Source of the DNA: Ooceraea biroi
Lineage: Eukaryota; Arthropoda; Insecta; Hymenoptera; Formicidae
Assembly: GCF_003672135.1 (NCBI RefSeq)
Contig: NC_039506.1
Location: 20,802,497 to 20,866,496, forward strand
Direction: 5' to 3'
DNA length: 64,000 bases
Below, in pieces: positions 25,101-37,299 of the stretch. The notes under the pieces were generated by a model. The model was given only the letters and a program-made list of their open reading frames with translations, did not search any database and was not told where the DNA came from. Position 1 is the first letter of the stretch. Every line of letters starts with the position of its first letter. A program made the translations under genes and the position numbers.

Positions 25101-28100
25101 GTTGCCGAACACGAGTTGAATGCTTATTTAATGACTGCAACCCGATAATTCAATCGCTCCTCTCTGAGCTTTTCAGAGAACGGAATTTATTATTATAAAT
25201 TCTTCTACATTGAAAAGAATTAATAAAAGAAAATTAAGAATAAAAATTTTAGCATATTTAATCTCGGCGCTTAGATTCGCGCTGCCTTCTCAGATGACAT
25301 GTAATTTTCAAGGAACAATTCGAGGTCCTGAGAAATTTGGCACCGAACGCCGACGCTGGGAAATTATCGCAATTGCTGTCGTGCGCCCACGCGTTAGTCA
25401 CACAGGAAGCCTTCACCATAGGTTTGCCGGATTTTCCTTTGGACAGTTTGTCATCGGCCGCATTAATTCTGGTAAATTTCATCCTTGGATCGATAACGGG
25501 CGGATTGATGGTGGCTCGTCGGCGGCCTTGGCATTAATTCTGCGTGTTTGCATAGGATAAAAGCCCGGACTTGTCGGTGTACGACGTCTTCTATAGGTTT
25601 TATCCGTACAAACTATTCTTGGGTAAGGAGGGCCGGAATGCCGTCGAGGATATTCTTGGGACCTTTAGTGTACTGAACGATTCCAGGAGAGAGCATGTCG
25701 TTAACGGCGAAATAAATGTCACTGGGAAAACCGACGCTTTCTCGGAGATCAGCATAAAGCGCGATAACACGGAAACGAGCTTCCACGTAAGCTATGAATA
25801 AAGCAAATACGGCGTACATAAAGCAGATGACAATCTGCTCGCATCAATCCACTGACGCCGCTAAATGCATCTGAATCCATTTTGCGAATAGGTTCTCCAC
25901 GGCTCGAGCCAATTATCGGGAGCGAATAACGATCTGTATGTGGAGACCAATTATCAGAATAGCCTGTTGGCGAGCATGCTGGAGTCACACCTGGCGTCCG
26001 ATTTCTGCCTGATCGGACCGAGGGGTTGCGGCAAGTCCACCACCGTCCGGCGGCTCGCTGATTTGTTAGGGTACCAAGTGGAGCCAATAGTACTTTACCA
26101 GGCAAGTCATCTCCCGCGCTTCCTTCTTCTGCACGAGGACGATGACGTTTCGTCACGTCACTCTTTCATCCGCGTTCCTTCGTGGAAGAAGCGGTAAAGG
26201 AAGAAGAAGACAAAAATCGAAAGAGTCTGATCGAAAGAATTACTTGCGTATGATCACTGCAGACGGTTGAATGACACGGTTGAAATGTTTCCTCAGGATA
26301 TGACTTCCAGGGACCTGATACAACAGCGGACCACGTCGCTCAACGGCGACACGGTCTGGAGAGACTCGCCGCTGGTGGACGCGGCGCTCAACGGCAAACT
26401 GGCCATCCTGGACGGCATCAACAGGATTCATTCCAGTACATTAGCTATATTGCACAGGTAATCATTTCCTCCCCTCGTCGAGCTCGATTATTGATGCTCG
26501 AACGGAGTACTCCGCACTCCAAGACTTGTCAACGTGACCGCCGCATCTGCTCGCAGATTGATCCACGATCGGGAGCTGCAGTTGCACGATGGTAAGCGGC
26601 TGGTGCGTGCCGATCGCTACGACGAGATCAAGAAAACGTACGGCAAATCTGATGAGGAGATGCGTGAACGTGGTGTCCTGCGAATCCACCCCGCTTTCAG
26701 GCTAGTGGCCCTTGCGGAACCGCCGGTCGTCAACAGTTCATCTGGACAGTGGCTGAACTCCGAGTTGCTCAGCGTGTTCCTCTTTCACGAGATGAGGCCG
26801 CTGGACAAGCATGAGGAGATTCACATTATTCAATCCAAGGTGATCACGAAGATGGGAGATTGCAGGATTGATATCGAAGCATCTCCAGGGTAAATCCTCA
26901 TCGATGAACTTTGTTGCAGTTCGGAAAACCCAGCCAGGCGTTGCTGAGTATCATAAACTTGGCACATGTGCTACGCTCGTCCGACGATCCGACGCTGCAA
27001 TCTCTCGCTGGTTCCCTCAGCACTCGACAACTTTTGCGAATCGCCGAGCGAATGCACCGGTTCCGCAGTGACAACTCGTACGACGCGGTGCAGCGCGCGT
27101 GTTTAGCGCGATTCCTGCCAGCGATCGCGAAGCAGACTCTCGAGGATTGTTGCCGTCAAGCGAACGTCGTCTCGCCGAGCAACGTGAATCAGATTGCGAA
27201 GATCGAGTGCGCGATCACGGGGGATACCGTGAGGATCGGTGACACCGTCGTGGATCGGTATCGCCCTAATGGAGCACTCACCAAGGTGCCTGACATCCTC
27301 TTCTACGACGTACCCGAACATATAGCGTTGCTGGAGCGGTTGTTACAGGATTTCAGTCTGGGCCAGAACCTCCTGTTAGTCGGCAATCAAGGCGTCGGCA
27401 AGAATAAAATTGTCGATCGGTTGCTGCAGTTGCTGAATAGACCACGCGAGTACATACAACTGCACAGGGACACGACTGTGCAGACCCTGACGCTACAGCC
27501 AAACGTTCGGGACGGCAAAGTGGTCTACGAGGACTCGCCGCTCGTGCAGGCGGTGAAGCTCGGTCACGTCCTCGTCGTGGACGAGGCGGACAAAGCGCCC
27601 ACTCACGTCACGTGTATACTGAAAGTACGTATTTGAGCAGCCGATCTTTTTACGCATCTTATACTGCATCTTGTCTGATCCTGGCTGATAAGTCGCTGAG
27701 ATCATCTGTCATCTTTCAGACCCTTGTAGAGTCGGGCGAAATGATTCTGTCGGACGGCAGGCGGATTGTTTCGCGTGTCGCTGCGGGAGACACGCAAGAC
27801 GCGAATCGCATACTGATGCATCCAGACTTCAGGATGATCGTATTGGCGAATAGGCCAGGTTTCCCGTTCCTGGGCAACGACTTCTTCGGCGCTCTGGGTG
27901 ATCTGTTCAGCACGCATTCCGTCGACAATCCGAGCAGGAGCAGCGAGATCCAGCTCCTCAAGCAGTATGGTCCGCACGTGAACGAGCGGACGATACACAA
28001 GCTGGTGCGGGCTTTCGGCGAGCTGAGAAGCATGGCTGATCAAGGCCTGGTCTCGTATCCATACTCGACTCGTGAAGTAGTTAACATAGTTAAGCATCTA

Positions 28101-31100
28101 GAGGTGAGTTGCGGAAGACTTGAAGTAGATTAAGGACTTTGTACGAAGCAACGTATCGACATTGATCGCCGCATTTCCTGACGATGTTACAGAAATTCCC
28201 AAACGAGCCTTTAGCCAGCGTGGTGCGCAACGTCTTCGATTTTGATCGATACAGCCAGGAGGTATTCGATACTCTGGTAACTGTGCTTCACAAGCACGGA
28301 ATTCCCGTTGGAACGAGTCCAACCAATATTGCCTTAGCTAAGGAGTAAGACAATTTCTCTCTCTCTCTCTCTCTCTTTCTGCGTTAAGCTCTTTCGCGTG
28401 AACGAGCGGCTGGAAATTATATCAATCGATTCGATTAATTTTTTGTAATTCACTTTACAAATCTTGTGGTACTGCGAGCTCATTGTGATACTCATTGGTG
28501 TGTTTTTATACGTAATAAGAGAAATAAAGACATGAGAAATATCGATTCAGTGTTCCTTTTCCTTTTCCATTGCAGACTACCCTTGCCAGAGATGAAGATC
28601 TGCGGTAGCTGGAACGTTTTGAACACATTCCAGAGTATTCTGCCCGTTCTCGAAAGAAATGTTAAGATAAAACCGCCGACGTTTCCGGCGCAGAACGATC
28701 GGACACTGGACCGCGTCGAGGCTAGATCAGCCTGGTTCACGGAACTACAGAGTTACTGGACGCTGCCCATCAGCGAGAACAGCTCGGTGACCGCTTTAGC
28801 GGTCGCGAAGGGAAGTAAAGGGGACGGCACAGACGACCGGATACACGTCCTCACGACGAATCCTCTGAGCGTATTCAGCATGACACCCGAGTCCGAGCAA
28901 GTTCGCGAGACGTCGCTGCAAGGCTTGATCAGCCCCATTAGAGGCAACATGCCGTTGTACGGCCTCGCGGTTGATAATCTCGGCAACGTTCTGGTTCACG
29001 AGGAGACCGTAAGTAACGCGACAACATCACGAGTCATCTGATGCACGTCCTAGTCGTTTATCGAGTCCCGTCTAATCGGTTTTAGAGCAATTCTTTACTG
29101 ATGGTGAATGTGAGTGAGGGTGCCATTCGCGAACTGCAGATCTTGTCCTTCCTGGATGCCGCCAGCGACCGCATATCGAACGCTTTCACGAACAAGAATC
29201 ACCAGTGGAAGATGAAGGCGGATCTACTGTCGTCGCACAGTTTAATAGTCTTCTACACGCACGGCCACAACAAGATCGAAGCCATCAATCTGCAGAAAAT
29301 GTGCGCGTACTCGATGAACCTGCCGTGTGACATCGAGTCGGTTCTGCTAGCGTCGGACAAGAAGTGGTTGATACAGGACACATCGAGGAACAAGTACATG
29401 CTCACGAAGTCTTCAGACGCGAATCCTTGTCCCAATGTGCTGCACGAGATGGACGAGTCTAACAGCACAGAGGTAAAGACTGGTCGCGTCTTGAATTGCG
29501 GTCGGGATAGTTTGCACAAGGCAGAGCTGAGCAAGGCCCTCCAGCAGCAAGTAGACGCGCCCAACAGAGTCATAGTGACCGACAACACGTACGCTGGCAT
29601 AGCGATCGGCTTTCCTGATCTGGACAGCTCCAACGATCTCCACTTCTGGCCGAGAAAGGGGAGAACGCGAGACTTCATGACGCCTATCGTCACGCAGAAC
29701 GGACAGGTGATCCGAACAGTCTCACCTGATCAGGTTCCTGACGAGGTTGGCCCAAAGGATAAGAATCACACGGGGATTTCCGGCTACTTGGAGATAGTCG
29801 ATACGGTGAACCAAAAGCTGCGATACATACCCATTCCAGAGTAAGTAAATCCGATAAATGTGTTGATAAAAGTATGAGATTTTAATTTAATTGAATTTTA
29901 ATACGAGAGATTACATTGATAATTAACATAGAATGTGCACTTTTGCCATTATCGCGCGTGTTGATTTGCTCGATTGAGCAGCTGAGAGAGTCATTAAGTC
30001 CCTTTTAACCATAGACCGGTTAATGTCTCGCCGTTGACACAATGGTTGTACGCGAAGGATCTTCCGCTTTACGCATCGCTGATGTCGAATGAAGGTCTCG
30101 TCACAATAGACGCCGGTGGCTGCGTTCGCTTGTGGGAGACGTCGATCACGAATATAGAAAGATCGTTAGGTGCGTGGCGCAAAATGCTGGGCAGCGGCGG
30201 AGAGAAGCTGCAAATCACCAAGGAGAGGTACTCGGGGCTGGATGTCAGCGGACCAAAGCACGGGAAGGTTGATAAAAATAATGATCCTCATGTGGGTGGC
30301 AATACTTGGGCCGGCGGAACCGGAGGTATGAATAGCCGAACGCAAGAGAAAAGGAGTAATTAAAAATTAAAGGAATAATTTATTATAAAAAAGAGGCATG
30401 TGTTAATTTTACAATTAAAATACAAAATACTCACATTTAATGATGAGTTAAAAATTTTATGTAACGAGTTATCACGTTGAAGTGTTATGTACATCGAGTA
30501 AAGTGCTATGTACTACATAATTGTGTTACGTAATTATGTAATACAATGCACGATGTATTATGCATTATAATACAAAACACGTATTTAATGTAATGTGTGA
30601 TGATGATGTGTGTATGCGTCTGTTACGCATATGTTACGTAATCGATTATTGCGGTAATATGGAAAAGGCGTATTTAATTACACTTCAGGCAGGGATACAG
30701 CGGGTTTGGGCGGCAAGGGAGGGCCCTACCGACTGGACGCTGGTCACACGGTGCACCAGCTCAGCGACGAAGAGAAAAACGCAGTGCCGGACCACGTAAA
30801 GAAGGCTGCTCGCGAGATGGGCATCCGCGCGTTCAAGCAACGGCTCAGGGATATAAAGATGAGCGAGTATGACCACCAGCTGTACAGCCAGTTTAGCGAC
30901 GCGGTCCATAGTCAGGTACAGGCCTTGAGGGTCATATTAGGTGAGCATCCTGACGCTGAACGCAGCTTTTAACAGCAAAGAGTCAACTATCACATTCTTC
31001 ATCACGCCTTTACTTGGATTCGCCCCGCACAGGCTCGCTGCAGGCCAAGAGCAAAGAGCGACAATGGTGTCGACATCAGACGTCGGGCGAGTTGGATGAC

Positions 31101-31976
31101 ACGAAGCTGATCGAGGGGTTGACGGGCGAGAAAACGATCTACCGGCGTCGAGCGGAGAAGGCGCCGGAAATCGGCGCGCCGCAGCTGAAGCCGAAACGAC
31201 TGAAGCTCGTGGTGGACGTATCCGGCAGCATGTACAGGTTCAATGGCTACGATGGACGACTGGATCGCGAGTTGGAGGCCTGCGTCATGGTGATGGAGGC
31301 GTTCAGCGGTCACGAGGGCAAGTTCCAATATGACATTGTCGGCCACTCTGGCGATGATTATCACATCGCTTTCGTCGATCGCACGCAACCGCCGACGGAC
31401 AACAAGCGCAGGCTGGAAGTGATCAAGGCAAGTGGGATGGAATGGTCAATACATTTTGCTCTTTCAAAAGGGTGGATCGATTTGGTCGGGATTCAATTAT
31501 GAGTGTAATTAATCCCTGCGCAGACGATGCACGCCCACTCGCAGTTCTGCATGTCCGGTGACAACACACTTGAAGCGACGCAGCACGCGATCGCCAGCCT
31601 GGCAAAAGAGGAATCCGACGAGTCCATCGTGGTTGTGCTCTCGGACGCGAACCTGGAGCGCTACGGGATCCGTCCTGAACGATTTGCAAAGTTGTTACTG
31701 TCCAACGTGGACGTCAACTGCTATGCCATCTTTATTGGGTCGTTGGGAGACCAAGCGGACAGGTAATCTTGCGACATGGAAAATTTATCGCTGTCTAATG
31801 CCTCGCTTTTCCGTCTTTAAAAAATTGAGATATTAATGAATATTTATATTATTTTTAGATTGATGAAAAACTTGCCGTCTGGTCACGCGTTTGTGTGTAT
31901 GGACTTGAAGAATATACCGCGAATCCTGCAGCAGATATTCGCCGCTTCGGTCTTAAGCACGACGCGGTCCACTTAA
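19128..31976 (+). CDS. VWA8: von Willebrand factor A domain-containing protein 8
   Basis: VWA8 is a mitochondrial matrix-side AAA+ ATPase. Nineteen coding exons: 19128-19224, 19331-19411, 19535-19944, 20237-20401, 25313-25471, 25556-25786, 25892-26101, 26297-26457, 26557-26839, 26920-27624, 27720-28103, 28193-28344, 28576-29008, 29086-29840, 30015-30325, 30689-30940, 31033-31427, 31524-31762, 31859-31976 (5541 nt, 1846 aa, close to the human length of about 1900). The first 30 residues are rich in Arg and Ser, like a mitochondrial presequence. Three ATPase modules follow: a degenerate P-loop (MGGPGTRRR), a proper one (GPRGCGKST, about residue 415) and GNQGVGKNK (about 753) with Walker B VLVVDEADKAP. 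The C-terminal VWA domain has the MIDAS motif DVSGS (about 1660). Exons 7 and 17 end at GC rather than GT donors. The acceptor of exon 7 is the least certain boundary. Identity is clear along the length. Confidence 0.95.
21809..22852 (+). CDS. Unrecognised single-exon ORF inside VWA8 intron 4
   Basis: I do not recognise this protein. The frame is open from about 21713; the first ATG is at 21809 (MPAIWASSERPL), giving 347 residues. The middle has a hydrophobic-patterned segment (NPLSERVLQWLDLSG, about residues 203-217). The C-terminal third is highly charged, first basic (RRRWRSAVRRRRH) then Lys/Glu-rich, before WSPPGRLQLHIVMPSF near the end. There is no signal peptide or membrane segment. It lies in the same orientation as VWA8 within a 4.9-kb intron and has an AATAAA at 23013, 161 bp after the stop. 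A 1.1-kb open frame in intronic DNA is unlikely by chance, but an upstream coding exon cannot be excluded, nor can a chance ORF. Confidence 0.5.
   Translation: MPAIWASSERPLFVRTVWVDGMRHAILSPDDPVVNPRLHPRPRTSTGEASYVAKHQPTESRMDRLNSCLVNLHVVVEKNFPGGKISPQRITRRQSAPSCTRTCTERSGGLLEIYMNDIVESLDGTRQDSPSTLDNEETTSPTNGTTFNCGNIEHPSRSQRNPFSVSEASKRLDVQCNPLSERVLQWLDLSGRARNYESGEQDSEESSRTEGDRRRWRSAVRRRRHLSQTRESSALATRERIVVQNYKLRKNYKLECVTKEMSEAKPSRKRSSRKDTIEDQIRREDEVTESKNPVSDAQEEDSKNEDESRDDLVTVWSPPGRLQLHIVMPSFNSAEKCSSSLESLACD
23013..23018 (+). terminator. Poly(A) signal after the intronic ORF
   Basis: A canonical AATAAA 161 bp downstream of the stop codon of the ORF nested in VWA8 intron 4. Confidence 0.45.
28356..28376. 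repeat. (CT)n microsatellite in VWA8 intron 12
   Basis: A short CT dinucleotide run 12 bp after the splice donor of exon 12. Confidence 0.9.
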
Positions 31977-32623
31977 GTCAAAGTTAACCAAAGAAAAGGA
32001 CTTTCTACTTAAAAAGATCAAACGTTATCTTTTAATTGTTAGTTATGTACAATACCAAACGGAGTTATGTATAATACGTTTATCTAGGATGTACGCTTTT
32101 ATACAATCACATCAGTATAATCATTGTAAAATGCTGTATATAAAAGAAAAATTTCCAATTTTAAGCACGTATGAGAATTCTTCGATGCACATCAGCACAA
32201 TCCTCGGATATTACCACACAATCTCTCTGATCCTCGAGCTCGAGAGAGCGCAGACGCCAATTAGGACATCTTAATCCATGCATACGTCAGAGCTACGTAT
32301 CGTCGCGCGTCTCGCTGAAAGAAAAGTCAACCGCGATCTTCCGCTCCGGGTAAACGCCCGGATTTGTCCGTGTGCCCACGCACCATCATCGCGAAAGGAC
32401 AGCTTGGGGTGCGCGGAGTAGCGCGAGGGTGGCATGGACCGGCGCGCATCACCGACCGGTCGGGTCAGGAGGGTTTCATCCCCCTATGACGAAGGGATGA
32501 CGGGGGTGCCGAGAGCGACCGAGGTCGCGCGGAGAGGATCGAAGCGGGCCGCGCGTGTGCCGTCGCCGCGTGGCAGCGCGGTGGTGTGGGGCGACCGATT
32601 GTCAGTTGCACGCCGGTCGTTGA
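31977..32623. other. Intergenic between VWA8 and the Cys/His repeat gene
   Basis: The first part is AT-rich and probably VWA8 3' UTR. From about 32280 it becomes strongly GC-rich, which is likely the promoter and 5' UTR of the next plus-strand gene. Open frames here in several phases reflect GC content. Confidence 0.5.
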
Positions 32624-35460
32624 ATGGAGCGGGTGTGGAGACGCGTACAGGGTGCCGGGCGTCGCGGCGCCGCGGCTGCACGCTGCGGCTGCCCCGTGCA
32701 GCCGTGTCAGTTGCACGTGGACCAACGCGCCAAGCGCGGCGGGGGTGGTCGCAAGTCCCGCGGAGGGCCTCAGACCATCGTGTGTGGTTGCCAGGTGCAG
32801 CCGTGCCCTGTACATCCGGTGCTCATCAGGGTACGTCGTACGCGACCGGCCGGCACCGCTGCCACCGCGACCGCCACCATCAGCTGTGATTGTCCACCGG
32901 ACTTGCAACCCTGTCCGCACGCACAGCGAGGATCGGCCGTGCGGAGGGTGAGAAGGTAAATAGATGCCACGGCGCGGCCACCTACGCTGGACCTACCCTC
33001 TGACGTTGCATTCCGGGTAAAAGGTAAAGGGCAGTATGGTGTCCTATTGCTGAGATAGGTCGTACAAGCTGGAGCAGATGAGCAGTATCTCGTCGTCCTC
33101 GAGTATCGGCTCGTAGCATCGGGTTCCGGTGCACAGGGGGTGGCGAGGAGCGGTACCGCTCTGCGCGGTCGATGGCACTTGTTGACCAATGAGCCTGCGA
33201 GGTAATGGATCACGAAAGAGCTGTTGCTGGTAGTCGCAGATGTCGCGATGTTTCGCGCTGCGGAATAAATCTCGGTGATAGCCTGTCACTGATGATTCTC
33301 TCCGGCAGGGATTTCGGGCTCGTCCCGTCCGATCGATAAGAGAGAGAATGGAAATTCACGAGCAACAGTTACGTCCTCTCGGACACGCTGTTGTACAGGC
33401 TGATTCATCGCGCCTCCCTTCATCCACCGGCTACTCCATCGATCACCGAGTCAATCACTCGCACAAATTTCATTGATGTCGACTCTTTCTTCACCACCGT
33501 ACATCAGGTTCAACGATGAGGGTGATAGTTCGATGGCCGGTCGATTACATAAAGCTCGACTGCGCACTCTGAAAGATCATGGTGAAAGGGGTGGAAGGTA
33601 TGGTGGAGGTCAGCTGTCAACGTGCTGCTGACACTTGCACTGATTGTAAGCAGATTTTGGGTGAACGTGAATAGTTAGCGCAGTTAACCCATGAACGCCT
33701 CGATCTTTGTTGTTAACCGAGGGTGCAACTGTTCATTCGTGGGATGAACGAGGCGATTACCTTGCCTGAATTAACGTGGGGGTGCTTTCGCGATGGTGAA
33801 ACGTTTGCGAGCGCTCTCGTGTCTGGAATAACGGAACAAATTTTAGCGTTTCGCTAGGGACGGCTTGGGAATGCTAATTTGTGCGACCTTTTATCTTCGC
33901 AAGTATGCCGAGATATTGATTTATGCAGTGCCACGTGCTACGTCGAATTATGTAATAGTATCGTGTATACTTATTTTAATTTCTACTATTCATACACAAA
34001 CGTAAATCGCTTATCATCGCTTTCATTAATAAATCGCTCGAGATTACATTATCTCTTTTTTTATGCACATGCGATTGCAGCTACCTTGTTTATGTGTATA
34101 TATTTGTCGCGTCAATCAAAGTATTCTTCGCTGAATTAATTTGTTAATTTGAAAAAGAAGATTAATACGTGTACATAAATAGCAAATAAAAGCATCCGTG
34201 TATTAAACCGTGTATTTTGATGAAGGAACCGCAACGTTAACAAAGAAACACGGAACGTGACAAATGTGAGAAATTCAAGATATTACAGATATGGTATCTG
34301 AATGAAAAACTGTTAAACGAATTACATGAAGTTCAGTTCGCGATGCAATTATCTATACGTGCTGTTGAACCAATCGCGATACACCTCGTCGCTCGCGAAT
34401 CATCGCGAATTCTCATTTCCAGACCTGACCTGATTCTTCCTTTTGTCTCTCCTTCTTGTGGCTCGAGCGCAGACTTTCCGTTTCGCGATATCATTGTGAG
34501 ATAACACGCTAAATGAATTTTCCAATAGTCGATAGAGACCATCTCGGTTTAGCTGCGGTTGTCAGATATTCCGGCCGAAATATGTCGTGACCGCTACGTG
34601 AAAATCGTCTTTCACAATCAATAGTATTTGGGTACATAATCGCTTCAGCCACGTTATTATATTTAAGAAAAATCAATGCACTCCGACACTCCGAAAACTC
34701 CGATCCAATTTCGCAATTCGTGATCTCCAATCACAAAATTGCTCCTGCTCGAGTATCTCTCGGGAAGTTCTTAATTCCAAAATTAAGACAAGGTTCTCCG
34801 TTTTTGCTGACGATATTTGACATGTTGCAAGTGCACTCAAAGGTCCATCTTCCTCTGCTCATCGAGCACGTCATCCCTCGTTGCAGATGCGAGTGCACGG
34901 ACCGTTCCTGCCGGCATACTTCCTGCGGCGCCGGTTCTCGCCGTCGAGCGGTCGCGCAATCCTCCCCCGCCGGCTCGGCGCAGTTGCAACTGCAGCAATC
35001 GCAGCAACAGCAGCAGCAGCCGTGCGAGTGCGCCGACGAAAGATTAAGCTGCGCTCACACAGGCGGCGGCGAGGCGCCGTGCGAGTGCGAGTGTGGCGAG
35101 GAGGTGAAGCCGTGCTCGCACACGATCAGGACGCGCCGGTCGCGTCGCACGTGCACCGATTGCAGCTGTAGCGGCACGCAACCCTGCGGCCACAAACCGC
35201 AGCCGGAGGGCCGCATCAAGCGCGTAAAGTGCCGCGTGAGACGGGCCGGATGTGCGATGGCGCGTTGCACGGCCGAACTCGCGATGCTGCACCTGCACTG
35301 GGAGCTCGCCACCGAATGTGCGCCCTGCAAGCCGCGCGCGCTCACGCGACGGCTCTGCAGGAGGCAGCAAAGCGACAACGAACTCTACCGCAGCAACAGC
35401 TTCAAGTTCGAGCGCTTCGAGCGCGCCAAGGATGAGTGCGTCACGCCGCTCCGCAAGCAG
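32624..35460 (+). CDS. Partial gene with CxC..C.H repeats, unknown function
   Basis: Not recognised. Two exons, 32624-32955 and 34887-35460, join in phase 2 (AG|A) and leave an open frame of exactly 302 codons ending at a consensus donor CAG|GTGAGT, so the gene continues to the right. An in-frame TGA directly precedes the ATG at 32624. Seven units share the pattern C-x-C-x(4-6)-C-x(1-2)-H: CGCPVQPCQLH, CGCQVQPCPVH, CDCPPDLQPCPH in exon 1; CECTDRSCRH, CECADERLSCAH, CECGEEVKPCSH, CSCSGTQPCGH in exon 2. The spacing would suit metal coordination, but that is inference. Between units are Arg-rich linkers and a glutamine run. The last part (YRSNSFKFERFERAKDE) looks like a normal globular or regulatory segment. 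If the intron is retained, the frame continues 14 codons (including another CEC) to a stop at 35505. Confidence 0.6.
32956..34886 (+). other. Intron of the Cys/His repeat gene
   Basis: Bounded by a GTAAAT donor and a TTGCAG acceptor. No further exon, RNA gene or repeat is seen inside. Confidence 0.5.
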
Positions 35461-37299
35461 GTGAGTCCGCTTTGTGAGTGCATCTCGGTGAACTCGCTCG
35501 ATTAGCAAATCGCGTTTCGTCGCGGCGAGCATCTTTGAAATAATAATTTGACCGTCATAATATAATGGAGCTATTTCATCGCTTCCGATTAATGGTACAG
35601 AGTATGTTCCAAGTGACATCCAATAAGTGAACCGCGAATCGTTCCCGTGCTAACGTGTTAAATGCCATGGACTGTCGGCGGTATGATTCGTTATTGGCTC
35701 ATTGTTTCTTAAAATATGAAATATAGTTAATAATATTTAAGTTTATATTCTTTATATTCAATATTGCTTATAACATACAGTTTACTTCGTAAATATGACG
35801 AAACTTGGACGATCGTGACAGTTGCAAAGTGTCACAAAGATTTTTCGTACTTTTTAATTACTTTTTAAATGATATGTATACCAAGCTATATCAAGAAATT
35901 CATATCACGATTTTTGCAAGCACTATAACTTTAGTTCCATTTTCTCGTGTACGTGTCCTATATATATGGCAATAACGTTTCAAAGTCCAACAGCCTTTAA
36001 AGGACCGAAGAAAAGTGCTATATTCCGCTCCGTGTGCAGGTGAGTCTCTCAAGGTTTGGTGATATGGAAGTGTAGACTATTTTTTTACAACGTCGAGAGT
36101 GAAGTTTCTTTATGGTTGTCATAACAATAAAAGAACGGCATATAAGTGACACGTTGAACATATTTGCGCGCAATGTAAATTGTAAATTATTTTCAGTATT
36201 CAACCGCTATTTCATCGTAATGTTTAATGATGACCGAAATGATGTGAGAAAGCAAGTCTGTCGACTGAATAAAATTTGTTGAAAATTTTCACGAACGCCA
36301 TAGTCATCGATAACCCATTAAAATTCTGCGTCACTCCGATATGAAGGAAGGAGGAGCAGGATTTTACCGGCATCGTGCGAAAGCTCAGCTTTAATCGAGT
36401 ATGCACGTGCTACGTTAGGCCGGGTGTTCTTCAGAAACGCGCGCGTTCCTGAAAAGAATATTTAAATCGCAAAGACGCCGAGTTGTGGCCCGCACTCGCG
36501 AATATCAGAGTAACGCTTTTCCAGTGCTCGTTCCTGTAGAGCGAAACTTCTCCAATAGATTTCGCCGAGTGGAAACCGAATGAAATTCCGTTCGAACGGT
36601 GAAATTGAAGAATTTAGTGCGATGGTAAATCCAGAGAATCGGTAATATCTGCTTTGAATACAGAATTGGATAAAACGCTCTTGCAAATAATGAAGTTGCT
36701 CCATTTCTGCGTTGAATCCTTCAATAAATAAGCGAATGGATAAGTATTCTTTATCACTGTTATAAAATATTAACTTATCTGCGGCGTTTTAAGAGCGAAT
36801 GGATTAAATCGGTAAATTTACCATATCGCACTTTTGTTTCTTGAAGATGCAATCGCGAATTCCACGCGATTTACGTGTTGCGAGATTATTTAAACCTGTT
36901 TGAACGGCCGTTTTACTCGACCGCTGCTTGGAAATATGAGAATTTGTGCCTCTGCAGCGTAGTAGCCTCTAGATCAGGTTGCTCCCTGCGGTAAAGGCAA
37001 ACTTAGTTTAGCACAGATGATAATTATAGAGCCATTAGCCAGAGAATTCTACTGGGAATTCTGTACGGGAATATTATAGTGTACATATTTTTCTATGTCG
37101 TCACTATTTTATATTACTAACACATCGTTATCACCATTTCATATCGTAGTTTTCAGTTAAATTAATATCTTCTATTCAGTCCTGTGAGTAGTAAAAGTCC
37201 ATCTATGTCAGACATCAAATGCCAGTCGCTGTTACGTTTCCAATATATTTGTCATGTGCTTAATACATTGTTGCATTTTGTATCAATTCGAAGTATATA

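Larger units (their letters stand above)
20402..25312 (+). other. Large intron 4 of VWA8
   Basis: Apart from the ORF at 21809-22852, this 4.9-kb intron holds no exon that I can support. A GC-richer stretch at about 20960-21390 precedes the ORF and could be its promoter or 5' UTR. Another at about 24440-25110 has open frames on both strands with no coding signature. Confidence 0.5.

Noticed and set aside
25787..25891. In-frame stops after VWA8 exon 6 suggesting a pseudogene
   Set aside because: They fall in a 105-bp intron between a GTAAGC donor and an AATAG acceptor; the joined frame is open and matches the family.
32434..32920. 151-codon ORFs on both strands overlapping exon 1 of the Cys/His repeat gene
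   Set aside because: GC-rich DNA leaves several frames open. Only the 32624 frame carries motifs that continue, in phase, into the next exon.
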